DNA of 64,000 nucleotides from CALARM01 sp964431735 (GCA_964431735.1 CAYSLJ010000005.1:18008-82007), one strand, 5' to 3'; shown: positions 1-9,829, numbered from the stretch's first letter. Made by a program: numbers and translations. The notes: generated by a model not told the origin, from the sequence alone.

Positions 1-2607
1 TGCCACTGCAATATATTGATATATGGATTCTCTCTTTTTATCCTGGGTAAGCAAAATCTCTGCCATATTCTCTCTGGCAATAACATCGTCACAGTCTAAA
101 GCAATAAGTCTCTGATATATATCAAGCGCACTGTCATAAATATTATTTTCTTTATAAATTTGACCTAATTCCAGGTATTTTCCTCTGAGACCCTCTTCAT
201 TACCTGTTAAATTATACAATTCAATCATCTGATGGTATATATTCATCCTGTCTGTTTCCTGGTTACATATTTCTTCATATTCTTTAATAGCTTCTTCAAG
301 CAAGCCAAAATCTATCAGCATAGAGATAAGATTATTTCTGGCAATTATATCACCTGCCCTGGCCTCTTCACGCCACTGTTCTATCTGTGCACTTAACGTA
401 CCAGATGCAGATATTTTCTGTAAAGGTTGTACATTTTCTAAAACAGGTTTTTCCTCTGATATTTTTTTCTGTTCTTCGTCGTCAGAAACAGTCTCTTCAG
501 GTCTGAAATCAACAACCATTGCATCAGACGATTCCTGTAATTCCCCGTGAACTTCCTCTTTCTCTTCTTCATCTTCTACTGGCCTGAAATCAACTACAGC
601 TATATCAGAAACAGATGTAACTTCTTCATGTTTGGACATATCTACGACAGGTGGCTCTTCTATAGCAGGAGAAATCTCTACCTTGATTTCCTCTGTATCT
701 TCCGTAGAAGGTTTCTCTTCATTTTCTTCTTCTTCAAAGGTAAGTGTAATCCCTTCTCCATCAGGGTCAAAAGCAAGTAAAGCTGTCTCTCTGTCATCTA
801 CAATCTCACCTATAGAAATACCTTCAGAAATATTAGAACTCTGTTCAGGTTCTTTTTGTCTGCCAAAACCGCTATCGGGGAATGGCTTCTGTTCTTCACG
901 ATATGCCGGTTTTGCCTGTGCTTCTACAGGTTGCATCCTGACAGGCTCTTCAGAGTCTACAAGTCTTCCGCTTCCTGACTTGGTACTTATTAAAGATCTG
1001 GCAGTAGGAGCACTGTAATCCCCTCTTTTAGGTATAATTCTCGGTTTTAACATCTGGTCAGGTCTGATTTCCTCAAGAGGAGCCATAAGTGATGGTTTCT
1101 TTACTTCCTCATCACTTTCAGAAAAACTTACGAGAGGAGATTTTCTTTCTTCTTCTTCCACAGAAGGCTGAGTTACTTCCTCATGATGCATAACCGGAGT
1201 ATCAGGGTGGGGGAAACTATTATCAAAAGCAGGTTGTATATCTTCTTTTATATTTGAGCGCATTTTCTGAGCATCTTCTTCATTCAACATCGTTTTATAC
1301 GGTGTTAAAGGCTTTGTTGACCTTACAGGGTGCATCCCCGGTCCAGGGAGCATAGTATTACTTAAGCTCAGTCTTGCAGTTCCCTGCTGGGTCTGCATTT
1401 GAGGCATTCTGGCCGGAACAGGGGCAGGGCCACCTCTTTTAGGGCCAAGAGGCTTTGTCATAGGCGAGCCATCTCCGCGCGGTACAGTCATAATCCCTGA
1501 CATTGGTCTTCTGAGACCTCTGGCAGTCGGTAATGCTCCGTCTCTCATACCTGCCATAGGAGGCTGTACAGGAGTTTCTCTTTCTGCAGCAGGAGGAGGA
1601 CTGGAATATCCCAGTTCTTTTATCATACGAAGGGCTTTTGCATGTTTACAATCAAGATCCAGCACTATTTCACACATCTGAATGGCATTTGGTTTCATTT
1701 CCTGTTTCAAATAATCTTCGGCAGCTGCAAAGTATTCCTTTACTGCTTCCTGAACCTGTCCTCTTATTAAATATAGTTCACCCAGTTTTTCCCTGGCTTC
1801 AGTCTTCATAGGGTTTATATCTACTATTTTTCTAAAGGCCAGTATTGCAGAATCTATTTCACCTTTTTCCTGACATACGAGTCCCAGTTCAGTGAGAGCT
1901 TTAATATGTGTAAGATCATATCTCAGGATAAAACGAAATGCATTTTTAGCATCTTCCAGTTGTCCCAGTTCTCTGTAAAGAGTACCAAGATTAAGATGGG
2001 TTTCCGTATCATCAGGTTGAAGTACTGTTACTCTCTTATAAGTTTCGGAGGCCTTGAGAAGTTCTCTTTTTTCCCAGAAAGCCATGGCTACTTCTTTATA
2101 CTGGGCTATTCCCTCTTTTATATGTCCCTGTTTAACATTCATAATAGCGAGTTCGAGTCTGGCATCAAGGTTATCAGGATCTACTTCAATCCCTTTTTGT
2201 AAAAATTCAAGAGCTTTTTCCGACTGGCCCTGCATACTACAGATACGAGAAAGAGCAAAACATTGCTCTCTTACATCATCTTTATTATCCATATGATTAT
2301 AAATTTCAATTAATTTCTCACGTGCTTTAATACTTTCAGGATCCAGCCTTATTATTTTATAACATATATCTATACCCTGGTCTAAAGATGTATCTCCCAG
2401 ATATATATCAGCTATTTTAAGATACTGTTCGGTTACTTTAGAGATTAATCCCCGTCTGGCATAGAGCTCAACCAGTTCATAACAGATCTGAAGATTTTGA
2501 GGCTCAACCTGTATTAATTTTTCATATTCTGTTATAGCCTGATCAATATCTCCCTGCTTGGCAAATGTCTGGGCTACCTTAAAACTCGCATTACTGTTTT
2601 TTGACAT
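1..2607 (-). CDS. Long TPR-repeat protein with disordered middle, C-terminus beyond window
   Basis: An open frame of 869 codons runs from an ATG at 2607 to the window edge without a stop, so the gene is partial at its 3' end. A strong Shine-Dalgarno (AGGAGGTG) lies 8 bases before the ATG. The first 330 or so residues are tandem TPR units, beginning with helices around AQTFAKQGDIDQAITEYEKL. Residues of about 370 to 720 are rich in Pro, Glu, Ser and Met-Gln-Thr and look disordered. TPR helices resume from about residue 740. No signal peptide or membrane segment is visible. It lies downstream of pilQ on the same strand but is separated by a terminator and repeats, so it is probably its own unit. 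Likely a protein-protein scaffold; the partner is unknown. Confidence 0.85.
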   Translation of the reverse strand, partial: MSKNSNASFKVAQTFAKQGDIDQAITEYEKLIQVEPQNLQICYELVELYARRGLISKVTEQYLKIADIYLGDTSLDQGIDICYKIIRLDPESIKAREKLIEIYNHMDNKDDVREQCFALSRICSMQGQSEKALEFLQKGIEVDPDNLDARLELAIMNVKQGHIKEGIAQYKEVAMAFWEKRELLKASETYKRVTVLQPDDTETHLNLGTLYRELGQLEDAKNAFRFILRYDLTHIKALTELGLVCQEKGEIDSAILAFRKIVDINPMKTEAREKLGELYLIRGQVQEAVKEYFAAAEDYLKQEMKPNAIQMCEIVLDLDCKHAKALRMIKELGYSSPPPAAERETPVQPPMAGMRDGALPTARGLRRPMSGIMTVPRGDGSPMTKPLGPKRGGPAPVPARMPQMQTQQGTARLSLSNTMLPGPGMHPVRSTKPLTPYKTMLNEEDAQKMRSNIKEDIQPAFDNSFPHPDTPVMHHEEVTQPSVEEEERKSPLVSFSESDEEVKKPSLMAPLEEIRPDQMLKPRIIPKRGDYSAPTARSLISTKSGSGRLVDSEEPVRMQPVEAQAKPAYREEQKPFPDSGFGRQKEPEQSSNISEGISIGEIVDDRETALLAFDPDGEGITLTFEEEENEEKPSTEDTEEIKVEISPAIEEPPVVDMSKHEEVTSVSDIAVVDFRPVEDEEEKEEVHGELQESSDAMVVDFRPEETVSDDEEQKKISEEKPVLENVQPLQKISASGTLSAQIEQWREEARAGDIIARNNLISMLIDFGLLEEAIKEYEEICNQETDRMNIYHQMIELYNLTGNEEGLRGKYLELGQIYKENNIYDSALDIYQRLIALDCDDVIARENMAEILLTQDKKRESIYQYIAVA

Positions 2608-3069
2608 TCCATGCACCTCCTTGTTTACTCAAGAACCGGGTCTCCATCACCTCCTTATAATATAATATACTACGGGAGGAATAATTTTAACGATAAAACT
2701 TTTCTTCTTTCCAATTATACATTCATAGAACGGTATAAATAATTCTCTACGTATATCTAAAATCCTTCTTAAAAGTAAATAAGCTTAACTAAAGTATATT
2801 TCAAAGGAGAAAATCTTCTTTCAAAAATACAAAAGCAAGCTTATTAGCTTTAAGTAATATAATGTACATAAGCTTTTTCCCACCTTCAGGAAAAAAGGTT
2901 TTAACTACTACATATATTCTGCAATCTGCAAAACCTACTACTTAAAATATTATATCACAGGAAAGAGAGCATGTCCAGTACAGGATAAGCTTCCAATTAT
3001 CGATGATTGCGTTTAAAAATGACAGGTGATTTTATATACAATGGAAAAAGAAATTTATCACAGAATATT
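2608..3069. other. Intergenic region upstream of the TPR gene
   Basis: This AT-rich stretch contains the ribosome binding site of the TPR gene and presumably its promoter. I see no convincing open frame, RNA gene or repeat in it. Confidence 0.4.
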
Positions 3070-3171
3070 ACTGAGGTGAGCATAAATAATAAATATATAC
3101 TCTCGTGACGCGTAACGCGTAACGCGTGACGCGAGGAAGACCTTTATTAAATGCTTATGCTCAGGTCAGTA
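3070..3171. repeat. Palindromic element with GTGACGC/GTAACGC heptamer core (family D)
   Basis: The ends are an imperfect inverted repeat: TACTGAGGTGAGCATAA on the left and TTATGCTCAGGTCAGTA on the right, two mismatches apart. Between them, at 3104-3135, lies a heptamer array. A closely related element sits at 42921-43034 and a partial one at 53390-53432. Confidence 0.85.
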
Positions 3172-3231
3172 AGAGTGAAAAGTGAAAAAAATTTGGATTT
3201 TACTTACGTTTCACTATTCACTACTCACTAA
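3168..3231. repeat. GTGAAAA/TTCACTA heptamer array
   Basis: Short runs of the heptamer GTGAAAA on the left and TTCACTA/CTCACTA on the right face each other and can pair into a hairpin. It directly abuts the elements on either side. Confidence 0.75.
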
Positions 3232-3318
3232 CAACCATGACCGGGTCGGTCACAACAAAGTATGAGAATTTGGTGCTCCCGTCACGCGTTACGCGTTACG
3301 CGTTACGATTCTCATATA
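3232..3318. repeat. Element with ATGAGAAT inverted repeats and heptamer core (family E)
   Basis: TATGAGAATT and its complement ATTCTCATA flank a heptamer array at 3280-3308. The outer part contains CATGACCGGGTCGGTCACAA. Related copies occur at 46424-46498 and 46858-46936. A remnant resembling the end of the 230-bp element of 21.2 kb follows at about 3335-3360. Confidence 0.8.
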
Positions 3319-3377
3319 AATTCATAAATGGTTACGAACTTATCTGGAGCGGTAATTAGAAACTGGCTGATGGGCCA

Positions 3378-3415
3378 ATAAAAAAGAGGAAAGTAGAAAT
3401 TCTACTTCCCTCTTT
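3378..3415 (-). terminator. Rho-independent terminator after pilQ
   Basis: A 16-bp stem with one mismatch (AAAGAGG..GTAGAA paired with TTCTAC..CCTCTTT) is followed on the minus strand by a run of T. It lies 14 bases past the pilQ stop codon and would end the pilM-pilQ transcript. Confidence 0.85.
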
Positions 3416-3428
3416 AAATAAAGAGTAA

Positions 3429-5306
3429 CTAGTATTTTAAGACTTTCGGTGTTATCATAAAGACAACTTCCGTAGACTGCATAGCAGCACTCTTATTTCT
3501 AAATAAAGCACCTAAAATAGGTATATCGCCTAAAATAGGTATCTTACTTATGTCGACTCTTTCATCGTCTCTGAGCAATCCACCTAATATAATAGTATCT
3601 CCGTCTTTTACCCTTACAGTGGTAGATGCAGATCTGGTAGCAACCTGCGGGAAGTTCTGAATAAAGCTGGTTACTGAACTTACTTCCGGTGTTATCTCTG
3701 CAGTAATATATCCGTCACCATTGACAATAGGAGTTACACTGAGAACGACACCTACGTCTATATAGGTAGCCTGATAAAGACCTGCTCTCGGATCATAATA
3801 AACCAGAGGAATACGGTCGCCGAGATGGATATTGGCTTTCAGTCCATCCATTGTTGTTATTCTCGGGTTTGCAAGAAGCTTTGCTTCCGATGATGAAAGA
3901 AGGAAATTTATAGTTGACTGTAATGAGAAAGCTGTTCTTGTAAATGTATGAATACCTATATCACCCATTGGTAATGTAGCAGAACCTGGATCTATAGGAT
4001 TTGAACCGGTACCGTCAGAATGAACTCTTTCTGACCATGTTGCCTGTAATGATGAACCCCAGTTTATACCGAGATTTCTTGAAGTTGAAGATGCAAGTTC
4101 AAGTACTTTCAATTCCATAGAAACCTGTGGCTGTGCTACATCAACACTGGCAAGGAAATCCTTTACAGTAGTGAGGGTTCCTTCAGAACCGGTAACTATA
4201 AGGGAATTTAATCTGTTATCTACAATAATACTGCCCTGTGGTACAAGTCCTCCCATCTGGGATGCCACTTCAGTTGCCTTGGCATATTTAACCTTGAACA
4301 CCTGAGTTACCGGCGGCGGTGGTGCCGGCGGTGGTGGCGGTGGCGGTGGGCCGGGGACATCCAGATTTGCGATTAAAGCTCTTATGTCTCTAATCTGATC
4401 AGGAGTACCCTTTACTATAACAGCCTGAATTCTTGTATCGGCAGAGGCTGCATTCTGGAAAGTTGCATTGATTGTACCTGCTACGGAAGAAGCATCTGCA
4501 TACTCTAAATTGATAACCTGAGTTGTAATTTCTTCAGGTATCTTTTCCGGAGGCTGAGGTGCCGGGAATACTGTAGCAAGATGTTCGGGACTGTCTATTA
4601 CTATGACATTTCCGATTCTTCTGTAATCAAGATCATGAAGTCTTAAAACAAGGTTCAGAGCTTTTTCAAGAGGAACCTTTTCAAGACGTAAGGTTATACC
4701 GCTGGCACTGACACCGGGGCCAAGAACGATATTTTCTTTTGTCTGATCTGAGAAAAGTTTAAGCACATCGGCAAGATCTGCGCTCTTAAGATCGCAGGAA
4801 ACAAGCTGCGGATCTGGCTCTTTAACAACTGTTCTGGGTCTGCTCTGAGCCTGGGCAAACACGTCTGGGCCTTTAACGCCAGGAGCATCTATTGCAACAG
4901 CAACAATTTTGCCGTTATTTGAAAGAGCTGCCTGAAATTCGGCAGGTTTTGCCAGATCTATAACTACTCTTACAATATCAGGATCACCGCTGCCATCATG
5001 GATAGAAAACTGACCTGTTCTTATCTGTTTAACAGAGGCAATATTTACCGGAGTAGTTTTAACTGTTTTTGAAAAGAGAGCAGGGAAAATATCTATAATA
5101 ATGGAATTGTCGGGTTTTTTCTGCTCTATAACCTTATATTGTACCTGGCCAGTAGCGTAAATATTAACCTGAAGCTGGCCCGGATATTCCTGAACTTCAA
5201 TTTTATTAATGTGCGGACTTTCGCCTGCAAAAACTGATGAAGATATAACTAAAATAAGACACACAAGCAAACTAGTCATCACACTAGTTTTTAATGTTTT
5301 GCACAT
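3429..5306 (-). CDS. pilQ: Type IV pilus secretin PilQ
   Basis: PilQ forms the outer-membrane ring through which the pilus leaves the cell. The 625-residue protein has a signal peptide (about residues 1-27, cleavage after VFA) and an AMIN domain (about 30-145). A secretin short N-terminal domain follows (about 169-230), then two N-domain repeats split by a proline-only linker near residue 325. The C-terminal secretin domain (about 385-625) ends in the typical motif VKDGDTIILGGLLRDDE and the IPILGDIPILGALF segment. It is the last gene of pilM-N-O-P-Q, 3 bases after the pilP-like gene. The secretin is direct evidence of an outer membrane. The family call is very secure; naming it PilQ rather than GspD rests on the AMIN domain and the neighbours. 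Confidence 0.95.
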   Translation of the reverse strand: MCKTLKTSVMTSLLVCLILVISSSVFAGESPHINKIEVQEYPGQLQVNIYATGQVQYKVIEQKKPDNSIIIDIFPALFSKTVKTTPVNIASVKQIRTGQFSIHDGSGDPDIVRVVIDLAKPAEFQAALSNNGKIVAVAIDAPGVKGPDVFAQAQSRPRTVVKEPDPQLVSCDLKSADLADVLKLFSDQTKENIVLGPGVSASGITLRLEKVPLEKALNLVLRLHDLDYRRIGNVIVIDSPEHLATVFPAPQPPEKIPEEITTQVINLEYADASSVAGTINATFQNAASADTRIQAVIVKGTPDQIRDIRALIANLDVPGPPPPPPPPAPPPPVTQVFKVKYAKATEVASQMGGLVPQGSIIVDNRLNSLIVTGSEGTLTTVKDFLASVDVAQPQVSMELKVLELASSTSRNLGINWGSSLQATWSERVHSDGTGSNPIDPGSATLPMGDIGIHTFTRTAFSLQSTINFLLSSSEAKLLANPRITTMDGLKANIHLGDRIPLVYYDPRAGLYQATYIDVGVVLSVTPIVNGDGYITAEITPEVSSVTSFIQNFPQVATRSASTTVRVKDGDTIILGGLLRDDERVDISKIPILGDIPILGALFRNKSAAMQSTEVVFMITPKVLKY

Positions 5307-5309
5307 AAA

Positions 5310-5936
5310 CTATTTTTGCACCTCCTGTTGTAATGGTAATGTACCTTTTTGTCCTTCTTTAACCAGAATAACTTCTTTTTCGTCTACATGTAATACCCTG
5401 TATCCATCCTCTAACTCCATGCCTGTCTTAACAGTATATCCTTTTTTACTGGAAGTTACAATTCCGACATATTCGGAACCATTCCATAACCAGCCTGTAT
5501 ACTTGAATAGACCCCTTATGACAGAACTATCTATCTTGGCAGGTTTCTGTGGTACAGATTTCGGAATACCCTCTGATGCAGCCGGAGTTGCTGTTGCCAC
5601 AGGCGATGGCGGTGTAGACTGTCCATCTTTACCGGCAGCAGGTGTAGCTGAACTCTTCGGAGGAAGAGTTGGCGGAGCAGTTGGTTGCTGAATATTAGTT
5701 GGTGGTGCTCCACCGCCTTCCAATAAATTATTAAAAGGCTGAGGCTGCCCCGATTCGGCATTCGGTTGGTATTCACCTGCCTGTGTAGGCTTGGGCGCAG
5801 GAGTCGCTTCTCCCGGTTTAATCTCAATCTCTTTCGAAGGGGGTTTACCTCCTTCCTGGGCAAAGACGAACTGTAATGTCATTGCTACAAGAAAAACTAC
5901 TACTAAAAGAGAAACCACCCCTATAAATTTTCTCAT
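5310..5936 (-). CDS. pilP: PilP-like pilus assembly protein
   Basis: The 208-residue protein starts with an inner-membrane or signal segment (about residues 5-26). A Pro/Gln/Ala-rich linker follows to about residue 135, then a small C-terminal beta domain with the pattern GYTVKTGMELEDGYRVLHVD..VILV, typical of PilP/GspC HR domains. In the pilus system PilP links PilN-PilO in the inner membrane to the PilQ secretin. Its place between pilO and pilQ, 2 and 3 bases from them, supports the role. There is no visible lipobox cysteine, unlike proteobacterial PilP, so it would be anchored by its N-terminal helix. Sequence similarity alone is weak; the assignment leans on position and architecture. Confidence 0.75.
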   Translation of the reverse strand: MRKFIGVVSLLVVVFLVAMTLQFVFAQEGGKPPSKEIEIKPGEATPAPKPTQAGEYQPNAESGQPQPFNNLLEGGGAPPTNIQQPTAPPTLPPKSSATPAAGKDGQSTPPSPVATATPAASEGIPKSVPQKPAKIDSSVIRGLFKYTGWLWNGSEYVGIVTSSKKGYTVKTGMELEDGYRVLHVDEKEVILVKEGQKGTLPLQQEVQK

Positions 5937-5938
5937 AA

Positions 5939-6553
5939 CTATTGTTGTACACCTCCTTTAGTAAACTGATAGGCCATTAACGGTATCGTAATGTTCAAAG
6001 TCTGATAACCTGCTTTATTTTTCTTAGGCGTCAGACTTATACTATTAACAACAACCAGTTTATTAAACCTTGACTTATCAGATAATGTATTCAAGAAAGT
6101 TCTCAATGTATCATACTGACCTTCTACATTCATCTGCATAAGGTAGGTATTATAGACACTGCCTCCGCCCTCGCCGGCCTGACCGGCAGTAGCGTTTCCA
6201 GGAGTGATAGAGAGAATAACAAAATCCCAGTCCTGCAAATTTCCTCTTACTTCTGCTACAAGTTTCTCTATTGATTCGAGGTAACTGGGAATAAAATCTT
6301 CCCCGCCCTCGACATCTACCTGGAGATTTGCAAGTTCTTTCTGAGCATCCTGCAGTTGTTTCTCATATTGATCCATATTCTGGACATAAGCTTTATCTGC
6401 ATCTCTCTGATTTGTAAGCTCAACTATACCTCCAGGACCTTTTTCCAGTGCGTCAAGTTCCTGTTGTTTAGGTTGATAAACAAACAAATAAAAACCTATA
6501 CCTATTAAAATTACTAAACAGAAAAAAACCGCAATCTTCATCCCGGCGGTCAT
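5939..6553 (-). CDS. pilO: Type IV pilus inner-membrane protein PilO
   Basis: The 204-residue protein has one N-terminal membrane helix (about residues 7-26), a coiled-coil stretch rich in Gln, Glu and Lys (about 30-80) and a ferredoxin-like C-terminal domain. That is the standard PilO layout. With PilN it forms the alignment complex joining the PilM platform to PilP and PilQ. Its ATG overlaps the pilN stop by 4 bases and uses a GGAGGGGG ribosome binding site inside pilN, which indicates translational coupling. Confidence 0.87.
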   Translation of the reverse strand: MTAGMKIAVFFCLVILIGIGFYLFVYQPKQQELDALEKGPGGIVELTNQRDADKAYVQNMDQYEKQLQDAQKELANLQVDVEGGEDFIPSYLESIEKLVAEVRGNLQDWDFVILSITPGNATAGQAGEGGGSVYNTYLMQMNVEGQYDTLRTFLNTLSDKSRFNKLVVVNSISLTPKKNKAGYQTLNITIPLMAYQFTKGGVQQ

Positions 6554-7134
6554 TTTGTTCCACCCCCTCCCGCGATTACATAATTAGCTGTCATACTGAA
6601 ATTATAAAGAATAAATCCCCTGTTATCTTCATTTCTGGTTATACCACTTACGACAGGGTTATCAAAAGTAGGAGAGTCAATAATATTTCTCATAAATAAA
6701 GCAACTATAGCAAGACCGTCTTTATTACCTGCCACAGCCTTACAGGTACATTTTACATTTTTGCTTCCCGGCTGAATTTCCAGACTCTCAATCCAAACAT
6801 TCTTTGGTATAATCTTTGTAACCTCTCCAAGAAGAGTGCTGTAATTTTTGGGATCATCTCTTAAAGATTTTAGCAGTTCAACCTGTTGTTTAATACTTTG
6901 AGTCAATTGTTTATACTGATCAATCTTCAGCTTAAGAGGAGCTAACTGTTCAATTTCTTTCTGTAACTCTTCTATCTTGGTTTTCTTCTCAGCAATCTGA
7001 TTATCAAGAGTTATCTTAAAATAAAAAAGTCCTCCTCCTACAGCCAGCAATACAAAGATAAGAAATATTGTTATTCCATCTATTAATTTTGGTCTTTTAC
7101 GCTCAGATGGCAACAAATCTACCTTAACGGTCAA
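6550..7134 (-). CDS. pilN: Type IV pilus inner-membrane protein PilN
   Basis: The protein starts with the conserved cytoplasmic VDLLPSERK motif, which binds PilM. A membrane helix (about residues 20-42), a coiled coil (about 45-90) and a ferredoxin-like periplasmic domain follow. I prefer the TTG at 7134 because the AGGAGGTG ribosome binding site lies 8 bases before it. The in-frame GTG at 7143 falls inside that site. The gene is 18 bases after pilM and overlaps pilO by 4. Confidence 0.88.
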   Translation of the reverse strand: MTVKVDLLPSERKRPKLIDGITIFLIFVLLAVGGGLFYFKITLDNQIAEKKTKIEELQKEIEQLAPLKLKIDQYKQLTQSIKQQVELLKSLRDDPKNYSTLLGEVTKIIPKNVWIESLEIQPGSKNVKCTCKAVAGNKDGLAIVALFMRNIIDSPTFDNPVVSGITRNEDNRGFILYNFSMTANYVIAGGGGTK

Positions 7135-7152
7135 TTCCCTCACCTCCTAAAA

Positions 7153-8301
7153 TTAAACCTCAAAACTAACCATTTGATATTTACCGGGATTGGCAATCAT
7201 AATTTGTCTCATTGCCAGGCCTACGGAAACCATAAGTTCAGGGGCCAGACTTTTAAGTCTGTCCTCTGAAAAACCTATATCCTTCTGATAAGACATACTT
7301 ATTAAAGGGTTGGCCTGCTGGACTTTTATACCCAGTTCAGCTTCCAGATATTTCTCAATATTAATAAAACACGACGTACCGCCGCTGATAATGATAAGAT
7401 CTACCATTTCTCCCCTGTATCTGGAACGATAATAATCAAAAGATCTCTGAATCTCTGTCACTAATTCTGTAAGCACAGGTGTAATAACATTAAATATACG
7501 CATAGCAGCAGGAGCAATCGGCGCAGATTCTTTATCAACTCTTATAATTCCTTTTTCTTTCTTGAGCTTTTCAGCTTCATCGAAAGTCAAATTTAATGCC
7601 TGGCCAATAGCTTTGGTAAAATTATTGCCTGCTACGGTAATAGTTCTGTTATGACGGAGAATTCCATTTTTAACAATATTAATACTGCTGGAACTGGCTC
7701 CCAGATCAATAAGAGCAATAGTCTGATTAAACTGCTCTTTACTGATGCTAACCTGCAGAGCACGCAAAATAGCAAAAGGTTCCAGGTCAATAGCTTCTGG
7801 CTCATATCCTGCCCACTCTATAGTTTCAACTATATTCTGTACCATTTCCTTCTGAGCTGAAACCAGAAGCACTTCCATATGCTTCTCATCACCTTCAATG
7901 GCTTTGGTAATAATCTGACAAGCAATCTGGGCGTCACTGGCTGAATAAGGGAGGTAACGTTCTGCCTCAAATTTTATCGCTTCATTCAGATCCTTTTCTG
8001 CCATCTGAGGTAAACGAATCGGTCTGACTACTACAGATTGACCTGCCACAGCACTGACTACCTTTTTGGCAGGTATTTCCCTGGACTCAAAAACCTGGCG
8101 TATAGTTTCACCCAGTGCTTCAGGATCAACTATTTTACCGTCTTTTACAGTTCCCTTTGGAGTATCTGCAAGTCCTACTCGAACCACTTGAGGCCCTTTT
8201 TTTGTATCTTCAATATACATTACTTTAACATTACTGCTGCCAATATCTACACCAACAGCTCCAACTTTAGAAAGCCCGAACAGACCCTTTAAAAATGCCA
8301 T
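7153..8301 (-). CDS. pilM: Type IV pilus actin-like ATPase PilM
   Basis: The 382-residue cytoplasmic protein has the actin/FtsA fold motifs: phosphate-1 GVDIGSSNVKV near the start, phosphate-2 LIDLGASSSSINI in the middle, and adenosine motif IISGGTSC near residue 305. PilM binds the N-terminal peptide of PilN and connects the cytoplasmic motors to the envelope complex. It is the first gene of the pilM-N-O-P-Q run, with a clear GGGGAGGTG site before its ATG. Length and motifs are normal for the family. Confidence 0.93.
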   Translation of the reverse strand: MAFLKGLFGLSKVGAVGVDIGSSNVKVMYIEDTKKGPQVVRVGLADTPKGTVKDGKIVDPEALGETIRQVFESREIPAKKVVSAVAGQSVVVRPIRLPQMAEKDLNEAIKFEAERYLPYSASDAQIACQIITKAIEGDEKHMEVLLVSAQKEMVQNIVETIEWAGYEPEAIDLEPFAILRALQVSISKEQFNQTIALIDLGASSSSINIVKNGILRHNRTITVAGNNFTKAIGQALNLTFDEAEKLKKEKGIIRVDKESAPIAPAAMRIFNVITPVLTELVTEIQRSFDYYRSRYRGEMVDLIIISGGTSCFINIEKYLEAELGIKVQQANPLISMSYQKDIGFSEDRLKSLAPELMVSVGLAMRQIMIANPGKYQMVSFEV

Positions 8302-8481
8302 TTATTCACCTCCCCTCGTAAATAATCACATTTTTATAAAAATTTATAATTTCCAACGACAACATTCCCCCTCATCACCCCGTACAAATTACATAAAAAG
8401 TTTTTAATATCTTTCTAGATAAATAAAAAAATTCCTTCTATCTGCAAAAATAATTATTTATAACAGAGTAGATATAATATC

Positions 8482-9780
8482 CTATATATCAAGTAAATAA
8501 CAAAAATACCAGTCAATAAATCTATTATATAACATAAATAATTCGTCATGATAAAAAATGACTATAAAGACACCTAAAATCATTGCAGGTCCAAAAGGTA
8601 TAGCTGTACGGCCAAATCTATACTTCCCCTGCATAATACGAACAGGAACAACACATATGCCTATAATTGCACCTATGACTATGGAGAGGAAAAAAGAAAT
8701 CAATCCGTCTTGCCATCCGATAAAAGCACCTATAAGAGCACCGAATTTTGCATCTCCTCCTCCTATAGGAGGTAATTCTTCATCTTCTTCCCTGAATATA
8801 GATGCACTTATAAAAGAAATTAAACCGGATACGGCACCGAAAAAAACTGGTTCCTTCTGATTGGATAATCGTAAATATTCCGAATATATTTCTTCTCTGT
8901 ATATATCTTTAATAATATGTATAAGAAAAGAAAAGAGAAGAATTAAAAAAAATACAAGAAAAAAAACACCGGCAAAACCGGCAGAAAGTCTGTCCTCACC
9001 ATAATTAATTAACTTTATAAAAGCTACTGAAAAGCCTATTATAAAGGTTAAAAAAAATGGTATACCTATGGCATCCCAGTTTTTAAAAATCCACAGAAAA
9101 AAAGATTTTATATAAAGGTAAATACATGTTCTGTCTGGAAGAGAAGGCATTGTAAATAAATTTTTTATAAATAATTTTAACTCTTTTACGAAATCTGAAA
9201 AAAATAAAAGTATAATTCCAAACCAGAATATAAATACAAAAAACATATATCCTGTTACAATACCGAGAAGAGAATCCTTCACACCTGGCTCAGGAAGAAA
9301 TAAACTGAATAAAAAACCTGCCATTACACCGGAAAAGGTTAATCTGTCAAAAATAAGCTGATACTTCAAATCTATAAAGAATATTATTACCATAAGAGAA
9401 GAAAGAACCAGATATTTTAACAGAAGAAGTGTAAAACCAATCTTGAGGTAAAAAGCAACAAACATAAGAGCAGTAACAAATTCAACTAAAAAATACTGAG
9501 GAGATATAGATTTTTTACAATTCCTGCATTTTCCGCCAAGTAAAATAAAACTTATAAAAGGAATATTATCATAAGCGTTTATTAAAGCATTACAATTCGG
9601 ACAATGGGAACGTTCTACGGCAAGGGGCAGGTATTTAGGAAGTCTGAATATACATACATTCAGAAAACTGCCTGTAAGAGAACCATATAAAAACATACAG
9701 AGCACATTAAATAAAATTAAAATCAACCTCCTGAGTTGATGATTATTATAATTTCTATAAAAATACTCTTTATCCTTCAC
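8482..9780 (-). CDS. pilD: Prepilin peptidase PilD with an enlarged middle
   Basis: PilD cleaves the leader from prepilins and methylates the new N-terminus. The N-terminal zinc-binding methylase domain has the cysteine pairs C60/C63 and C85/C88. The two aspartates of the A24 peptidase are in FFIDLKY (about D137) and GGGDAKFGALIG (about D343). The protein is 432 residues, whereas family members are usually 250-290. The excess lies between the two aspartates (about residues 190-310) and includes extra hydrophobic segments. GTG start with AGAAGGA 5 bases upstream. It lies just downstream of the major pilin gene, after a terminator. Confidence 0.92.
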   Translation of the reverse strand: MKDKEYFYRNYNNHQLRRLILILFNVLCMFLYGSLTGSFLNVCIFRLPKYLPLAVERSHCPNCNALINAYDNIPFISFILLGGKCRNCKKSISPQYFLVEFVTALMFVAFYLKIGFTLLLLKYLVLSSLMVIIFFIDLKYQLIFDRLTFSGVMAGFLFSLFLPEPGVKDSLLGIVTGYMFFVFIFWFGIILLFFSDFVKELKLFIKNLFTMPSLPDRTCIYLYIKSFFLWIFKNWDAIGIPFFLTFIIGFSVAFIKLINYGEDRLSAGFAGVFFLVFFLILLFSFLIHIIKDIYREEIYSEYLRLSNQKEPVFFGAVSGLISFISASIFREEDEELPPIGGGDAKFGALIGAFIGWQDGLISFFLSIVIGAIIGICVVPVRIMQGKYRFGRTAIPFGPAMILGVFIVIFYHDELFMLYNRFIDWYFCYLLDI

Positions 9781-9793
9781 TATTCCTTCTGTA

Positions 9794-9829
9794 CAAAAAA
9801 ATAAAAGAGAGAAGATGTCTTCTCTCTTT
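9794..9829 (-). terminator. Rho-independent terminator after the major pilin gene
   Basis: A perfect 12-bp stem (AAAGAGAGAAGA with TCTTCTCTCTTT, 2-base loop) is followed on the minus strand by TTTTATTTTTTT. It would separate the abundant pilin transcript from pilD. Confidence 0.92.

Noticed and set aside
632..1018. Plus-strand frame rich in Ser inside the TPR gene
   Set aside because: It is the complement of the Glu/Asp-rich part of the minus-strand TPR gene; low-complexity coding often gives such shadow frames.
3104..3308. Heptamer arrays considered as CRISPR arrays
   Set aside because: The repeat unit is 7 bases with no unique spacers; it is a simple tandem repeat, not a repeat-spacer structure.
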